From the NCBI GenBank assembly GCA_964519955.1, contig CAZFLM010000004.1, forward strand, positions 62,001 through 126,000: a DNA stretch of 64,000 nt. The letters are read 5' to 3'. Each line of letters starts with the position of its first letter. The stretch's first letter is position 1. Source of the stretch: CAZFLM01 sp964519955. GTDB lineage: Bacteria; Armatimonadota; Chthonomonadetes; Chthonomonadales; CAJBBX01. The position numbers were made by a program, and so were the translations under genes. The notes under the pieces were generated by a model that ran no database searches, had not been told where the DNA came from, and was given only the letters and a program-made list of their open reading frames with translations. This document shows positions 54,308-61,932 of the stretch, one piece after another.

Positions 54308-55667
54308 CTAGCTGGCCCCACGGGTGAGTCGCCCGACCTCGTGCGCGATCGTGCCGACTGGCATCTCCGCGAAGTCGAACACCTCGTACAGCGGGCGTAG
54401 CAATTCGGCCAGGACCTCCGGCAGCGCAACGCGCACCTGCTGCACGGTCGCCCGTGTTACGGAGGTTGCCTCTTCGGCGCCGCCTCGGCCCTCCGGCGCC
54501 AGGTAGCCCGCCCAGTTCTCATTGGCCCATCGGGAGAGCCTCCGGCCGCTAAGCCCTGTCCAGCCCGCGCGGGCCAGGATGGGGGCCTCATCAGGTGCGC
54601 CGAGCCTGTCAGCCATCGAGGCTGCATGAAGGAGGCACTCCCCGGCTCGCCAGATCGGCAAGCCCGCGTCGAAGACGGTACCCGGCAAGATCCCGTTTCT
54701 GGGAGAGTCGTCCTGATGGCTGCGCAGGACGAAGAAGCGCCCTCCAGGATCAGCGCGCCAGAAGTCAATCTCGGTTGGCTCAATCCTGAGGTTTCCAGCG
54801 AGCCAGCATTCGATGATGCCGTGTCTCGCATACGGGGCGCGACCGTCACCGCTGAGGAACACAAACGGGGGCCAGCCACTATACTTCGGCACCGTTAGGA
54901 GCATGTCCCGCAGTTCCGTCGCCGTCGGCCTGGCGAGATCACCTACTAGGCAATAGGAGAACCACCAGAAGCCGCGTTGGAGGCGCTCAGAGACCGCCTG
55001 GTCGCGTATACCCGCCGACAACTCGCGGAATCGGGCGAGCGAGTCCTCAGTCCATTCCAGCAGAGCATCCCTCTGCGCGCTAACCATGGCGGGCTGCGTA
55101 GCCCCGTGCAGGATGTCACGAAAGGCACTCAGCAAGTCCTCCTTCGCCTCGAACATGCACCTGCGGATGAGCGCGTCCCACTCTTGCGCGGTCTCGATCC
55201 TCGCGCTAGATGGTCCTGGGCGGCGTATGTAGTACGCGTGCTCCTGCACGTGCTTGTTGCCAGGTCCGCTCTTCCTGGCACGCACCGGCACCTTCTGACC
55301 GCCCGGCACTGCTTATGACTGGATAGAACGAGCCGGTGACGGGGTGCCTAACGTTGTGCACCTGGCAGTGGAAAGCTGGCTCGGCGAACGCCTTCACGAT
55401 ACCGTTGACGGAGTCCTGGTCATAAGTCGCCAGTGATGAAGGGCGGTCGGGGGCCTCGCCGGCACCGTCTTCGCCTTCAGTGAAGCCGATCACGACATAG
55501 CCGCCTCCGTGGTTGGCCAGGGCAAGCAGCGCCTGGGCCAGGTCGGCCTTGCCCTCTGGCACAGCGAGGTCGAGCCATCCCTTGATCTCAACGTCCAGCG
55601 CCTCGTGCGGGTCCGCAAGGAGTCCCTCAAGCCGGGATCGTGCGTCGCTCTGCTGACGATCTGCCAT
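54308..55667 (-). pseudogene. AlbA_2 (Schlafen-type) domain protein broken by a single-base frameshift
   Basis: Two overlapping frames make one protein. The first (start 55667) has the AlbA_2 domain: EALDVEIKGWLDLAVPEGKA and LLALANHGGGYVVIGF, up to SFYPVI. The second frame continues from VPGGQKVPVRARKSG with the expected EHAYYIRRPGPSSA strand and about 300 more residues with no known domain. Removing one A at about 55309-55315 (ATAAGC to ATAGC) joins them as FYPVIAVPGGQK. The repaired protein is about 452 residues. It could be a sequencing error, a true pseudogene or a phase-variable gene. AlbA_2 proteins are often tied to DNA/RNA binding and defence. Confidence 0.72.
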
Positions 55668-55817
55668 TCCCAGCCTCCTCCCGACGGTACTACCACCCGG
55701 ACCTACCTGCGCGGCCAGCCGGCGCCATTGGTGATCGGCGATCGGCGTCGGACGGCGCGTCTACCCCCTCTTCGCCGGACGTGGTGTATTGTCCTGCACG
55801 CCGATCATTCTGTGGGG

Positions 55818-55823
55818 TACAAT
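55818..55823 (+). promoter_or_regulatory. -10 element directly before methyltransferase start
   Basis: TACAAT ends 7 nt before the ATG at 55831, so transcription would begin at or next to the start codon and the mRNA would be leaderless. The -35 region (TGCACG) is weak. There is no ribosome binding site between the two. Confidence 0.5.
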
Positions 55824-55830
55824 CACTACC

Positions 55831-56529
55831 ATGTTCACCCACACCGCCGCCTACTACGACCGCATCTACGCCTTCAAGGACTACGCCGGCGAGGCAGCGC
55901 GCCTGGTCGAGATCATTGACGCCGCCAACCCGGGCGCGCGCACGCTGCTCGACGTGGGCTCCGGCACTGGGGCGCACGCGCTGCACCTGGCCGAGCGCTT
56001 CGAGGTGGAGGGCGTCGACCTGCAGCCCGAACTGGTGGACATCGCGACGGAGAAGGTGCCGAAGGCGAGCTTCCGCGTGGCGGACATGCGCACCATGGAC
56101 CTCGGCCGCACCTACGACGCCATCGTCTGCCTGTTCGGCGTCATCGCCTACGCGCGGGAGTTGGACGCGGTCACCGAGGCGCTGCGGCGGATGGAGGCGC
56201 ACCTAGCGCCCGGCGGCGTGGTGGTCGTGGAGCCCTTCATCACGCCCGAGAACTGGCGCCCGGCAGGCTGCCACCTATCGGTGGTGGACGACGATGACCT
56301 GAAGGTGTGCCGGATGAACGCGTCGGGCCGCGTGGGCGACCTGGCGATCATCCACTTCCACTACCTAATCGGCACCGCGGAGGGCGTGCGCCACGAGGAG
56401 GAGGAGCACGTGCTGGGGCTCTTCAGCGTGGACCAGATGCTCGGAGCGTTCACCGCGGCCGGTCTGGCTCCCCGCCACGAGCTGCCCGGCCTCGACGGCC
56501 GCGGGCTGTACGTGGCGACGCGGGGGTAG
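55831..56529 (+). CDS. Class I SAM-dependent methyltransferase
   Basis: About 232 residues. SAM motif LLDVGSGTGAHALHLAERF (residues about 36-54), acidic VEGVDLQPELV, FRVADMRTMDL (motif II region), and LAPGGVVVVEPFITPENW as motif III. AYYDRIYAFKDYAGEA at the start matches the small-molecule methyltransferase type (Methyltransf_25). The substrate is unknown. It begins with no leader, and the ankyrin gene converges on it with 3 bp between the stops. Confidence 0.85.
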   Translation: MFTHTAAYYDRIYAFKDYAGEAARLVEIIDAANPGARTLLDVGSGTGAHALHLAERFEVEGVDLQPELVDIATEKVPKASFRVADMRTMDLGRTYDAIVCLFGVIAYARELDAVTEALRRMEAHLAPGGVVVVEPFITPENWRPAGCHLSVVDDDDLKVCRMNASGRVGDLAIIHFHYLIGTAEGVRHEEEEHVLGLFSVDQMLGAFTAAGLAPRHELPGLDGRGLYVATRG

Positions 56530-56532
56530 TCG

Positions 56533-57033
56533 CTACCTCCGCCTCTGCTCCCGCTTGGCGGCTGCCTCGACCATGGCGCGGACCTTAGGGCTCCCCTGTT
56601 CGCGCGCCATAGCCAGGGGAGTCTTCGCCCACCTCGAGTAGTGGCTCGACACGCGTACCCCATGCCTCAGCAACAGACGAACGATGTCCGGCCGGTCCGT
56701 CATGATCGCATTGCCGATCCCATCCACTGGGTTCGCGCCGCGCTCCAAGAGCAACCGCACCGTGTCGGTGTGCCCGTTGTGCGCCGCGATCTGGATGGCG
56801 GATAGCCCCTTGAGTCCGCGAACGTTCGGGTCGATGCCCGCGTCCAGGTAGCGGCGGACGCGGGCATCGTCTCCCACCCATGCACCCTGGACGAAGTCAT
56901 AGTTGTCGCGCCAGCGCTTGGCCGCGTACGCGCCGCCCAGCACGATGGCGACAACGAGCAGTGTGCAGCCTCGTGCAAGCACGCGGCGGGTCCGCAGCGC
57001 AGCGGTTGTGCCCGCCGTCCCCTCACTTCCCAC
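56533..57033 (-). CDS. Membrane-anchored ankyrin-repeat protein
   Basis: A 166-residue protein with one N-terminal transmembrane helix (CTLLVVAIVLGGAYAA, about residues 23-38) and three ankyrin repeats (DARVRRYLDAGIDPN, LSAIQIAAHNGHTDTVRLLLERGANP, DIVRLLLRHGVRV). The start is GTG at 57033, overlapping the stop of the GYF gene by 11 bp, so translation is coupled. It is likely a protein-binding partner of that gene's product. Confidence 0.8.
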   Translation of the reverse strand: MGSEGTAGTTAALRTRRVLARGCTLLVVAIVLGGAYAAKRWRDNYDFVQGAWVGDDARVRRYLDAGIDPNVRGLKGLSAIQIAAHNGHTDTVRLLLERGANPVDGIGNAIMTDRPDIVRLLLRHGVRVSSHYSRWAKTPLAMAREQGSPKVRAMVEAAAKREQRRR

Positions 57034-57481
57034 CCGACATGATCCCGCCCACGATCAGCATGCCGTAGAGCAGCGTGAAGATGCCCCCCATCGCCAGGCC
57101 GAAGATGGCCCGGCCGCGGCCGCCGAGGTGTGGGTTCCGCTTGATGTGGCGCAGCGCCATGATGCCGGTGAAGATGGCGAACGGCGCGCCGATGAGGATG
57201 ACGGCGAACAGGCCGAAGTAGCCCGCCGCGATGGCCCAGCCCGAGCGCCCCACCGGCAGCACCCACCGCAGCGACTCGTCCACGTGCGGCGGCGCGGCAG
57301 GCTGCGGCGGGAACGCCAGGCCCTGCACCGAGCCGGCAGGCGACCACTCCGCCATGCCCGCGGTCCACACCAGCGCGTACGGCGAGAGCTGCCCCGACGC
57401 CGCGCGCTCCACCAACTCCTCCCACGCCACCGGCCCGGTCGAGGTCCCGCCAACCGACGCATAGAACCAGCCGTCTGCCAT
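57023..57481 (-). CDS. GYF_2-domain membrane protein with DUF4190-like helices
   Basis: About 152 residues. An N-terminal GYF_2 domain (WFYASVGGTSTGPVAWEEL and LVWTAGMAEWSP, residues 4-55) binds proline-rich peptides. Two transmembrane helices follow (AIAAGYFGLFAVILIGAPFA and AIFGLAMGGIFTLLYGM) in the DUF4190 pattern with conserved GIMALRHIKRNP. The ATG at 57481 has GGAGG 6 nt upstream. It overlaps the ankyrin gene. Confidence 0.82.
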   Translation of the reverse strand: MADGWFYASVGGTSTGPVAWEELVERAASGQLSPYALVWTAGMAEWSPAGSVQGLAFPPQPAAPPHVDESLRWVLPVGRSGWAIAAGYFGLFAVILIGAPFAIFTGIMALRHIKRNPHLGGRGRAIFGLAMGGIFTLLYGMLIVGGIMSGGK

Positions 57482-57568
57482 ATCAACCCTCCGCTGCATT
57501 GGTGCCGACTGCCGCCAGTATAGCCACCCCGCCGAACCGTGTCAACTCGTACGCGCGCGCCCGTGGTG

Positions 57569-57574
57569 TACAAT
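57569..57574 (+). promoter_or_regulatory. -10 element of YkgJ-like gene
   Basis: TACAAT preceded by GGTG, 30 nt before the ATG at 57605. No good -35 at 16-18 bp. Start would be near 57581. Confidence 0.35.
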
Positions 57575-57604
57575 GTCCCTGGCCCCGGAGGGACGCCGAC
57601 ACCC

Positions 57605-58057
57605 ATGCGCAGCAACCCACTCGACCACTACAGACGCCTGCAGCGCCAGATCCGCGCCGAGTTCGACACGTTCACGCAGAAGTACTGCCCGACGTGTCCC
57701 GCGCCCTGCTGCCGCAAACCCGCACGCATCGGCCCGGTCGACATCCTCCTCGCCGAGGCGGTCGGGTGGAAACCGCCGGCCACCGTGCAGGGCGACCCCG
57801 CCGAGCTTGCCATCCGCAACGCCGACGCTGCCATGCTGAGCGACGAGCCCGGCGACGGCGAGCCCTGCGAGTACCTGACCGAGACGGGCTGCTCGTTCCC
57901 GAACGACCTGCGCCCCTATGGCTGCACCGAGTTCATCTGCCCGCTCATGTACGCGGAACTCGACCGCAAGAAGATCGCCCGCCTCCGCCGCCTCACCCGT
58001 GAGCTGGACCAGGTGCACCAGATCCTGATGCGGCGGGTGGCGAGCAGCGAGGAGTGA
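57605..58057 (+). CDS. Cys-rich YkgJ-type metal-binding protein
   Basis: About 150 residues with seven or more Cys: YCPTCPAPCCRKP near residue 30, a middle ETGCSFP, and PYGCTEFICPLM. This fits the YkgJ (zinc- or iron-chelating) family with its CxxCxxxCC core. GGAGGG lies 12 nt before the ATG. The metal and role are unknown. It is divergent from the GYF/ankyrin pair. Confidence 0.75.
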   Translation: MRSNPLDHYRRLQRQIRAEFDTFTQKYCPTCPAPCCRKPARIGPVDILLAEAVGWKPPATVQGDPAELAIRNADAAMLSDEPGDGEPCEYLTETGCSFPNDLRPYGCTEFICPLMYAELDRKKIARLRRLTRELDQVHQILMRRVASSEE

Positions 58058-58063
58058 GTAGGT

Positions 58064-58098
58064 AGAAGCCAGAAGCCAGAAGCCAGAAGCCAGAAGCC
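58064..58098. repeat. AGAAGCC heptamer array
   Basis: Five perfect head-to-tail AGAAGCC units followed by a degenerate one, starting 6 bp after the YkgJ-like stop codon. Confidence 0.9.
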
Positions 58099-58160
58099 AG
58101 AAGAACGACGGGCTGTGCGCGGCGGACCGCGTCCGCAGGACGCTCGGCGGAACGCCCGCC

Positions 58161-58240
58161 AGACGGGTGATTCATCACCCGGACGCCGGAGGCGCCGGGA
58201 AGACCGGTGATTCGTCACCCGGACGCCGGAGGCACGAGGC
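58161..58240. repeat. Two 40-bp direct repeats with hairpin core
   Basis: The blocks 58161-58200 and 58201-58240 match except for a few bases. The first has the palindrome GGGTGA-TTCA-TCACCC and both have GGACGCCGGAGGC. Further on, ACTTTCAACT occurs twice (58309-58318, 58323-58332). No gene is seen in the 302-bp gap between 58057 and 58360, which consists of these repeats. Confidence 0.8.
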
Positions 58241-58359
58241 CACCGTTCGACGGTCGACCTTCGACGCCCGACCACAGGACCCAAACACCCACCAAACCGC
58301 ACCACCCCACTTTCAACTTGACACTTTCAACTAGCCACTGCCCTTGAGAGGAGTCCCCC

Positions 58360-59655
58360 ATGCCCAAGATCGCCATGATCGGCGCCGGCAGCACCGTGTT
58401 CGCGAAGAACCTGCTCGGCGACATCCTGAGCTTCCCCGAGCTGGCCGAGAGCCATATCGCGCTCATGGACATCGACGCCGAGCGCCTGCGTACCTCCGAG
58501 ATCGTCGCGCGCAAGGTTGGCCAGGCCGTCGGCGCGCGCCCCACCATCACCGCGCACACCGACCGCCGCGCCGCGCTCGATGGCGCCGACTATGCCATCA
58601 ACATGATCCAGGTTGGCGGCTACAAGCCCTCGACCGTCATCGACTTCGAGATCCCCAAGAAGTACGGCCTCCGCCAGACCATCGCGGACACGCTCGGAAT
58701 CGGCGGCATCATGCGCGCCCTGCGCACCATCCCCGTCATGCTCGATATGTGCCACGACATGGAGACGGTCTGCCCGGACGTCCAGTTCATCAACTACACC
58801 AACCCCATGGCCATGCTCTGCTGGGCCGTGAACGAGGCCACCAAGATCAAGACCGTCGGCCTCTGCCACAGCGTCCAGGGCACCGCGTGGGAGCTGGCGC
58901 GCGACCTCGGCATCCCCGTCGAGGAGATCGACTACCTCTGCGCCGGCATCAACCACTGCGCCTTCTACCTCAAGTTCGAGCGCAGCGGCGAGGACCTCTA
59001 CCCGGCCATCCGCAAGGTCGTCGAGGACGGCCGCGTGCCGGACTACAACCGCGTCCGCTACGAGATGCTGACGCGCCTCGGCTACTTCGTCACGGAGTCG
59101 AGCGAGCACTTCTCCGAGTACTGCCCGCACTTCATCCGCCGCGACAAGCCCGAGCTGCTCGAGCGCTTCAACGTGCCGCTAGACGAGTACATCCGCCGCT
59201 GCATCGACCAGATCGCCGGCTGGCAGGCTATGCGCGACAAGTTCGAGGGCGACGAGCCGGTGGAGGTCCACCGCAGTTCCGAGTACGGCTCGCTCATCAT
59301 CAACTCGATGGAGACCGGCACGCCGCGCGTCATCTACGGCAACGTGCGCAACAACGGGCTCATCAGCAACCTGCCCGCCGACTGCACTGTCGAGGTCCCC
59401 TGCCTCGTCGACAAGGCCGGCATCCAGCCCACCCGCATCGGCGCCATCCCCAAGCAGCTCGCCGCGGTGATGCAGACCAACATCAACGTGCAGTCGCTCA
59501 CGGTCGAGGCCGCTCTGACGCACAAGAAGGAGCACGTCTACCAGGCCGCCATGTTCGACCCGCACACCGCCGCCGAACTCACGCTGGACGAGATCTGGGC
59601 GATGGTCGACGAACTCATCGAGGCGCACGGCGACTACATCCCGCCGATGTCGTAG
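58360..59655 (+). CDS. Family 4 glycoside hydrolase (alpha-galactosidase/alpha-glucosidase type)
   Basis: NAD- and Mn-dependent glycosidase of 431 residues. N-terminal IAMIGAGSTVFAKNLLGD is the GH4 Rossmann motif. NYTNPMAMLCWAV (about 145-157), GLCHSVQGTAW (metal-ligand Cys near residue 169) and GINHCAFYL (metal-ligand His near 199) give the metal site. The sequence NYTNPMA is closer to MelA-type alpha-galactosidases than to phospho-glucosidases, but the substrate is not settled. GAGAGGAG lies just before the ATG. No transporter is adjacent. Confidence 0.92.
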   Translation: MPKIAMIGAGSTVFAKNLLGDILSFPELAESHIALMDIDAERLRTSEIVARKVGQAVGARPTITAHTDRRAALDGADYAINMIQVGGYKPSTVIDFEIPKKYGLRQTIADTLGIGGIMRALRTIPVMLDMCHDMETVCPDVQFINYTNPMAMLCWAVNEATKIKTVGLCHSVQGTAWELARDLGIPVEEIDYLCAGINHCAFYLKFERSGEDLYPAIRKVVEDGRVPDYNRVRYEMLTRLGYFVTESSEHFSEYCPHFIRRDKPELLERFNVPLDEYIRRCIDQIAGWQAMRDKFEGDEPVEVHRSSEYGSLIINSMETGTPRVIYGNVRNNGLISNLPADCTVEVPCLVDKAGIQPTRIGAIPKQLAAVMQTNINVQSLTVEAALTHKKEHVYQAAMFDPHTAAELTLDEIWAMVDELIEAHGDYIPPMS

Positions 59656-59676
59656 GCCGCACCCGCCGTCTTCCGT

Positions 59677-59746
59677 TGTAGGGGTCAAGCGATCGCGCCC
59701 ACGGCCTCCCCGACCGCACCGCGTCACTCGCGATTGCTTGACCCTT
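59677..59746. repeat. Inverted repeat with TGTAGGGG-YCAAGC arms
   Basis: Left arm about AGGGGTCAAGCGATCGCG (59679-59697) and right arm CGCGATTGCTTGACCCTT (59729-59746) match at about 16 of 18 positions with a 31-nt loop. The right arm, read inverted, is even closer to the copy at 7385-7405. It follows the GH4 stop by 21 bp and may also act as its terminator. Confidence 0.65.
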
Positions 59747-59788
59747 CCCCTCCACGATGCGCGCGCCGGCCGCGACCCGCGTGGCGGC

Positions 59789-59844
59789 ACCCGCTACCCG
59801 ACACCCGTTACCCGGCACCCGACACCCGCTGCCCGCTACCCGGC
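59789..59844. repeat. ACCCGNN degenerate heptamer array
   Basis: Eight consecutive 7-mers on the pattern (A/G)CCCGNN where the last two bases vary: CT, AC, TT, GC, AC, CT, CT, GC. The period is exact with no indels. Confidence 0.9.
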
Positions 59845-59863
59845 CCGGGGAGCGCGTGGGCTC

Positions 59864-59892
59864 TAGACACCTGGGGCCGCGCGCGGTACAAT
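59864..59892 (+). promoter_or_regulatory. Promoter of the VapBC operon
   Basis: TAGACA, 17 bp, TACAAT: five of six matches in each hexamer. Start near 59899 gives a short leader of about 27 nt. Confidence 0.65.
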
Positions 59893-59925
59893 CGGATCGA
59901 TGCTAGCCGCCGACGGAGGGGAGTC

Positions 59926-60171
59926 ATGTCAGCCGAAGAGGCCCTGGCGGTCTATAAGTCTCTGCCGGCCGAAGCGCGCCAGCGAGTGGATCAGCTCCTG
60001 ATCGAGCTGAGCGCGGGAGCCACACGCCAGCTCGACCTATCGCCCACCGCTGCCACGCCCATCGAGGACGATCCGTTCATCGGCATGTGGCGCGACCGGC
60101 ATGACCTCGCCGACAGCACCGGCTGGGTGCGGGGTCTGCGCACTAGCGAGTGGTCAACCCCCCGTGGCTAG
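59926..60171 (+). CDS. VapB-type antitoxin
   Basis: An 81-residue small acidic protein. N-terminal part LAVYKSLPAEARQRVDQLLIEL resembles the DUF2281/VapB N-terminus, and the tail DDPFIGMWRDRHDLADS is typical of antitoxins that fit into a PIN toxin. GGAGGGG lies 5-6 nt before the ATG. Its stop overlaps the toxin start by 8 bp. It is expected to neutralise the toxin and repress their promoter. Confidence 0.75.
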   Translation: MSAEEALAVYKSLPAEARQRVDQLLIELSAGATRQLDLSPTAATPIEDDPFIGMWRDRHDLADSTGWVRGLRTSEWSTPRG

Positions 60172-60553
60172 CCCAGCAGTCGTCGACACGGACGTCCTCA
60201 TCGATGCGGGGCACGGCGTCCCGATGGCGGTCGCATGCCTGGCACGCCTGTTCTCTCAGGGCATACCGTCTATCAGCATCGTTACGCACCTGGAGTTGCT
60301 CGTTGGCTGTGCGGACAGCCGCGAGGCGCGCCAGACGGAGCGGTTCCTGCGGCGGTTCGCCGAGATACCCGTCGATTCGGCGGTGTCCGCGCGAGCGCTC
60401 GATCTGATCCGCTCGTATCGCCTCAGCCACGGCCTGCTCATCCCCGATGCCCTGATCGCAGCCACGGCGATGGAGGCCGGGCTCCCACTCGTGTCCAAGA
60501 ACCAGCGCGACTACCGGTTCATCTCGGGCCTGTCGTTGCCGCCGTACCCCTAG
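60164..60553 (+). CDS. VapC-type PIN-domain RNase toxin
   Basis: A 129-residue PIN-domain ribonuclease. Acidic metal ligands: D in VVDTDVLIDA (residues about 6-15), E in THLELLVG, and D in IPDALIAATAM; a late RDYRFI is also conserved. The GTG at 60164 overlaps the antitoxin stop, which supports translational coupling. VapC toxins cut tRNA or rRNA; the target here is unknown. Confidence 0.85.
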   Translation: MASPAVVDTDVLIDAGHGVPMAVACLARLFSQGIPSISIVTHLELLVGCADSREARQTERFLRRFAEIPVDSAVSARALDLIRSYRLSHGLLIPDALIAATAMEAGLPLVSKNQRDYRFISGLSLPPYP

Positions 60554-60593
60554 CGCATGTTCGCACACCGCACCCACCAACCGGAGCCTACCC

Positions 60594-61868
60594 ATGCCCG
60601 CCAGACGCCTGCTGCCCGCCATGCTCGCCGTGTTCGCCGTGTTCGCCGCCAGTGCGCTGGCCCGCGCGCAGACCCCATCGGACGCGTGGCCGGACTACCG
60701 CGGGCCGGGACGCGACGGGCACAGCACCGCCAAGGGCCTTCCGCTCGCCTGGTCCGACACCAAGAACGTGAAGTGGAAGACGGCTATCCACGGGCGCGGC
60801 TGGTCGTCGCCTGTTGTGTGGGGCAGGCAGGTCTGGCTAACCACCGCCGACAACGACGGCGCGGAGCGCTACATCGTCTGCGTCGACCGCGAGACGGGCG
60901 CCATCCTGCTCGATGAGAAGGTCGTTACCGTCCCGCAGCGCGAGAGCATCTCCAGCGTGAACAGCTACGCGTCGCCCTCCCCGGCTATCGATGAGCGCCG
61001 CGTCTACGTCCACTTCGGCACGTACGGAACCGCGTGCTACGACACGAAGACGCTCAAGCAGATCTGGGCGCGCACCGATCTCCACTGCGACCACGCCGTC
61101 GGCTCCGGCTCCTCCCCAGTGCTCGACGATGGCCGGCTCTTCGTCACGCTCGACGGACTCGAGCAGCAGCACACCTACGCCCTGGACGCAGCGACCGGCA
61201 AGACGCTGTGGACCGTCGACCGCGCCCCCACGTTCGCCAAGGACGTCGGGCCCGACGCCCGCAAGTCCTTCGGCACGCCGGTCCTCGTCCCAGTCGGAGG
61301 GAAGAAGCTCCTCGTCTACTCGGCAGCGGGCGGGGCCTACGGGTACGACGCGGCGACCGGCGAGGAGATCTGGCGGGTCCGCCACGGGGGATACTCCACG
61401 GCGTCCCGGGCCGTCTGGGCCAAGGGCATCGTGTACGTGGGCACGGGGTTCGACACGGCGGAGCTGATCGCCATCCGCATGGCAGGCAGCGGGGACATCA
61501 CCAAGACCAATGTGGTGTGGCGCTACTCCTCGGGCATGCCCCACAAGCCCTCGCCGATCCTGGTTGACGGGCTGCTCTACGTGGTGAACGATGCGGGCGG
61601 GTTGACGTGCCTCGACGCGGCGACGGGCGCGGTGGTCTGGCAGGAGCGGCTCGGCGGGAACTACTCGTCCTCGCCGATCTTCGCGGATGGGCGCATCTAC
61701 CTGTTCAGCGAGAGGGGCAAGGGCCTGGTGCTGCAACCCGGCCGCGCCTACAGGCTGCTCGCGGAGAACGAGCTGCCGGATGGGTGCATGGCCTCGCCGG
61801 CCGCGGTGGGGCGCTCCCTCTTCGTTCGCACCAAGACGACCCTATACCGCATCGAGGAGACGCCGTAG
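60594..61868 (+). CDS. PQQ-like beta-propeller exported protein
   Basis: A 424-residue protein with signal peptide (cut near LARAQ) and seven or so propeller blades with YALDAATGKTLW, AYGYDAATGEEIWRV, LTCLDAATGAVVWQERL motifs. It begins WPDYRGPGRDGHS, common in planctomycete- and Armatimonadota-type PQQ-repeat proteins. No dehydrogenase domain is fused, so it may be a scaffold or binding protein. GGAG lies 7 nt before the ATG. Confidence 0.87.
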   Translation: MPARRLLPAMLAVFAVFAASALARAQTPSDAWPDYRGPGRDGHSTAKGLPLAWSDTKNVKWKTAIHGRGWSSPVVWGRQVWLTTADNDGAERYIVCVDRETGAILLDEKVVTVPQRESISSVNSYASPSPAIDERRVYVHFGTYGTACYDTKTLKQIWARTDLHCDHAVGSGSSPVLDDGRLFVTLDGLEQQHTYALDAATGKTLWTVDRAPTFAKDVGPDARKSFGTPVLVPVGGKKLLVYSAAGGAYGYDAATGEEIWRVRHGGYSTASRAVWAKGIVYVGTGFDTAELIAIRMAGSGDITKTNVVWRYSSGMPHKPSPILVDGLLYVVNDAGGLTCLDAATGAVVWQERLGGNYSSSPIFADGRIYLFSERGKGLVLQPGRAYRLLAENELPDGCMASPAAVGRSLFVRTKTTLYRIEETP

Positions 61869-61869
61869 G

Positions 61870-61910
61870 CCGCCGCTCGAGCGGCGGGGCGGCTGTCCCT
61901 GCCCGCCCGG
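61870..61910. repeat. Palindrome and partial copy of the 77-bp element
   Basis: CCGCCGCTCGAGCGGCGG (61870-61887) is a perfect 18-bp palindrome between convergent genes and may end transcription. It is followed by GTCCCTGCCCGCCCGG, which matches the loop and right arm of the nuoK-nuoL repeat at all but one base (GTCCCTGCCCGTCCGG). Confidence 0.6.
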
Positions 61911-61932
61911 TGCAACCCACCGATCCCTCAGG

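Noticed and set aside
58344..59681. Second long frame (445 codons) overlapping the GH4 gene on the same strand
   Set aside because: Translation is Pro/Arg/His-rich and motif-free, while the GH4 frame has all family motifs.
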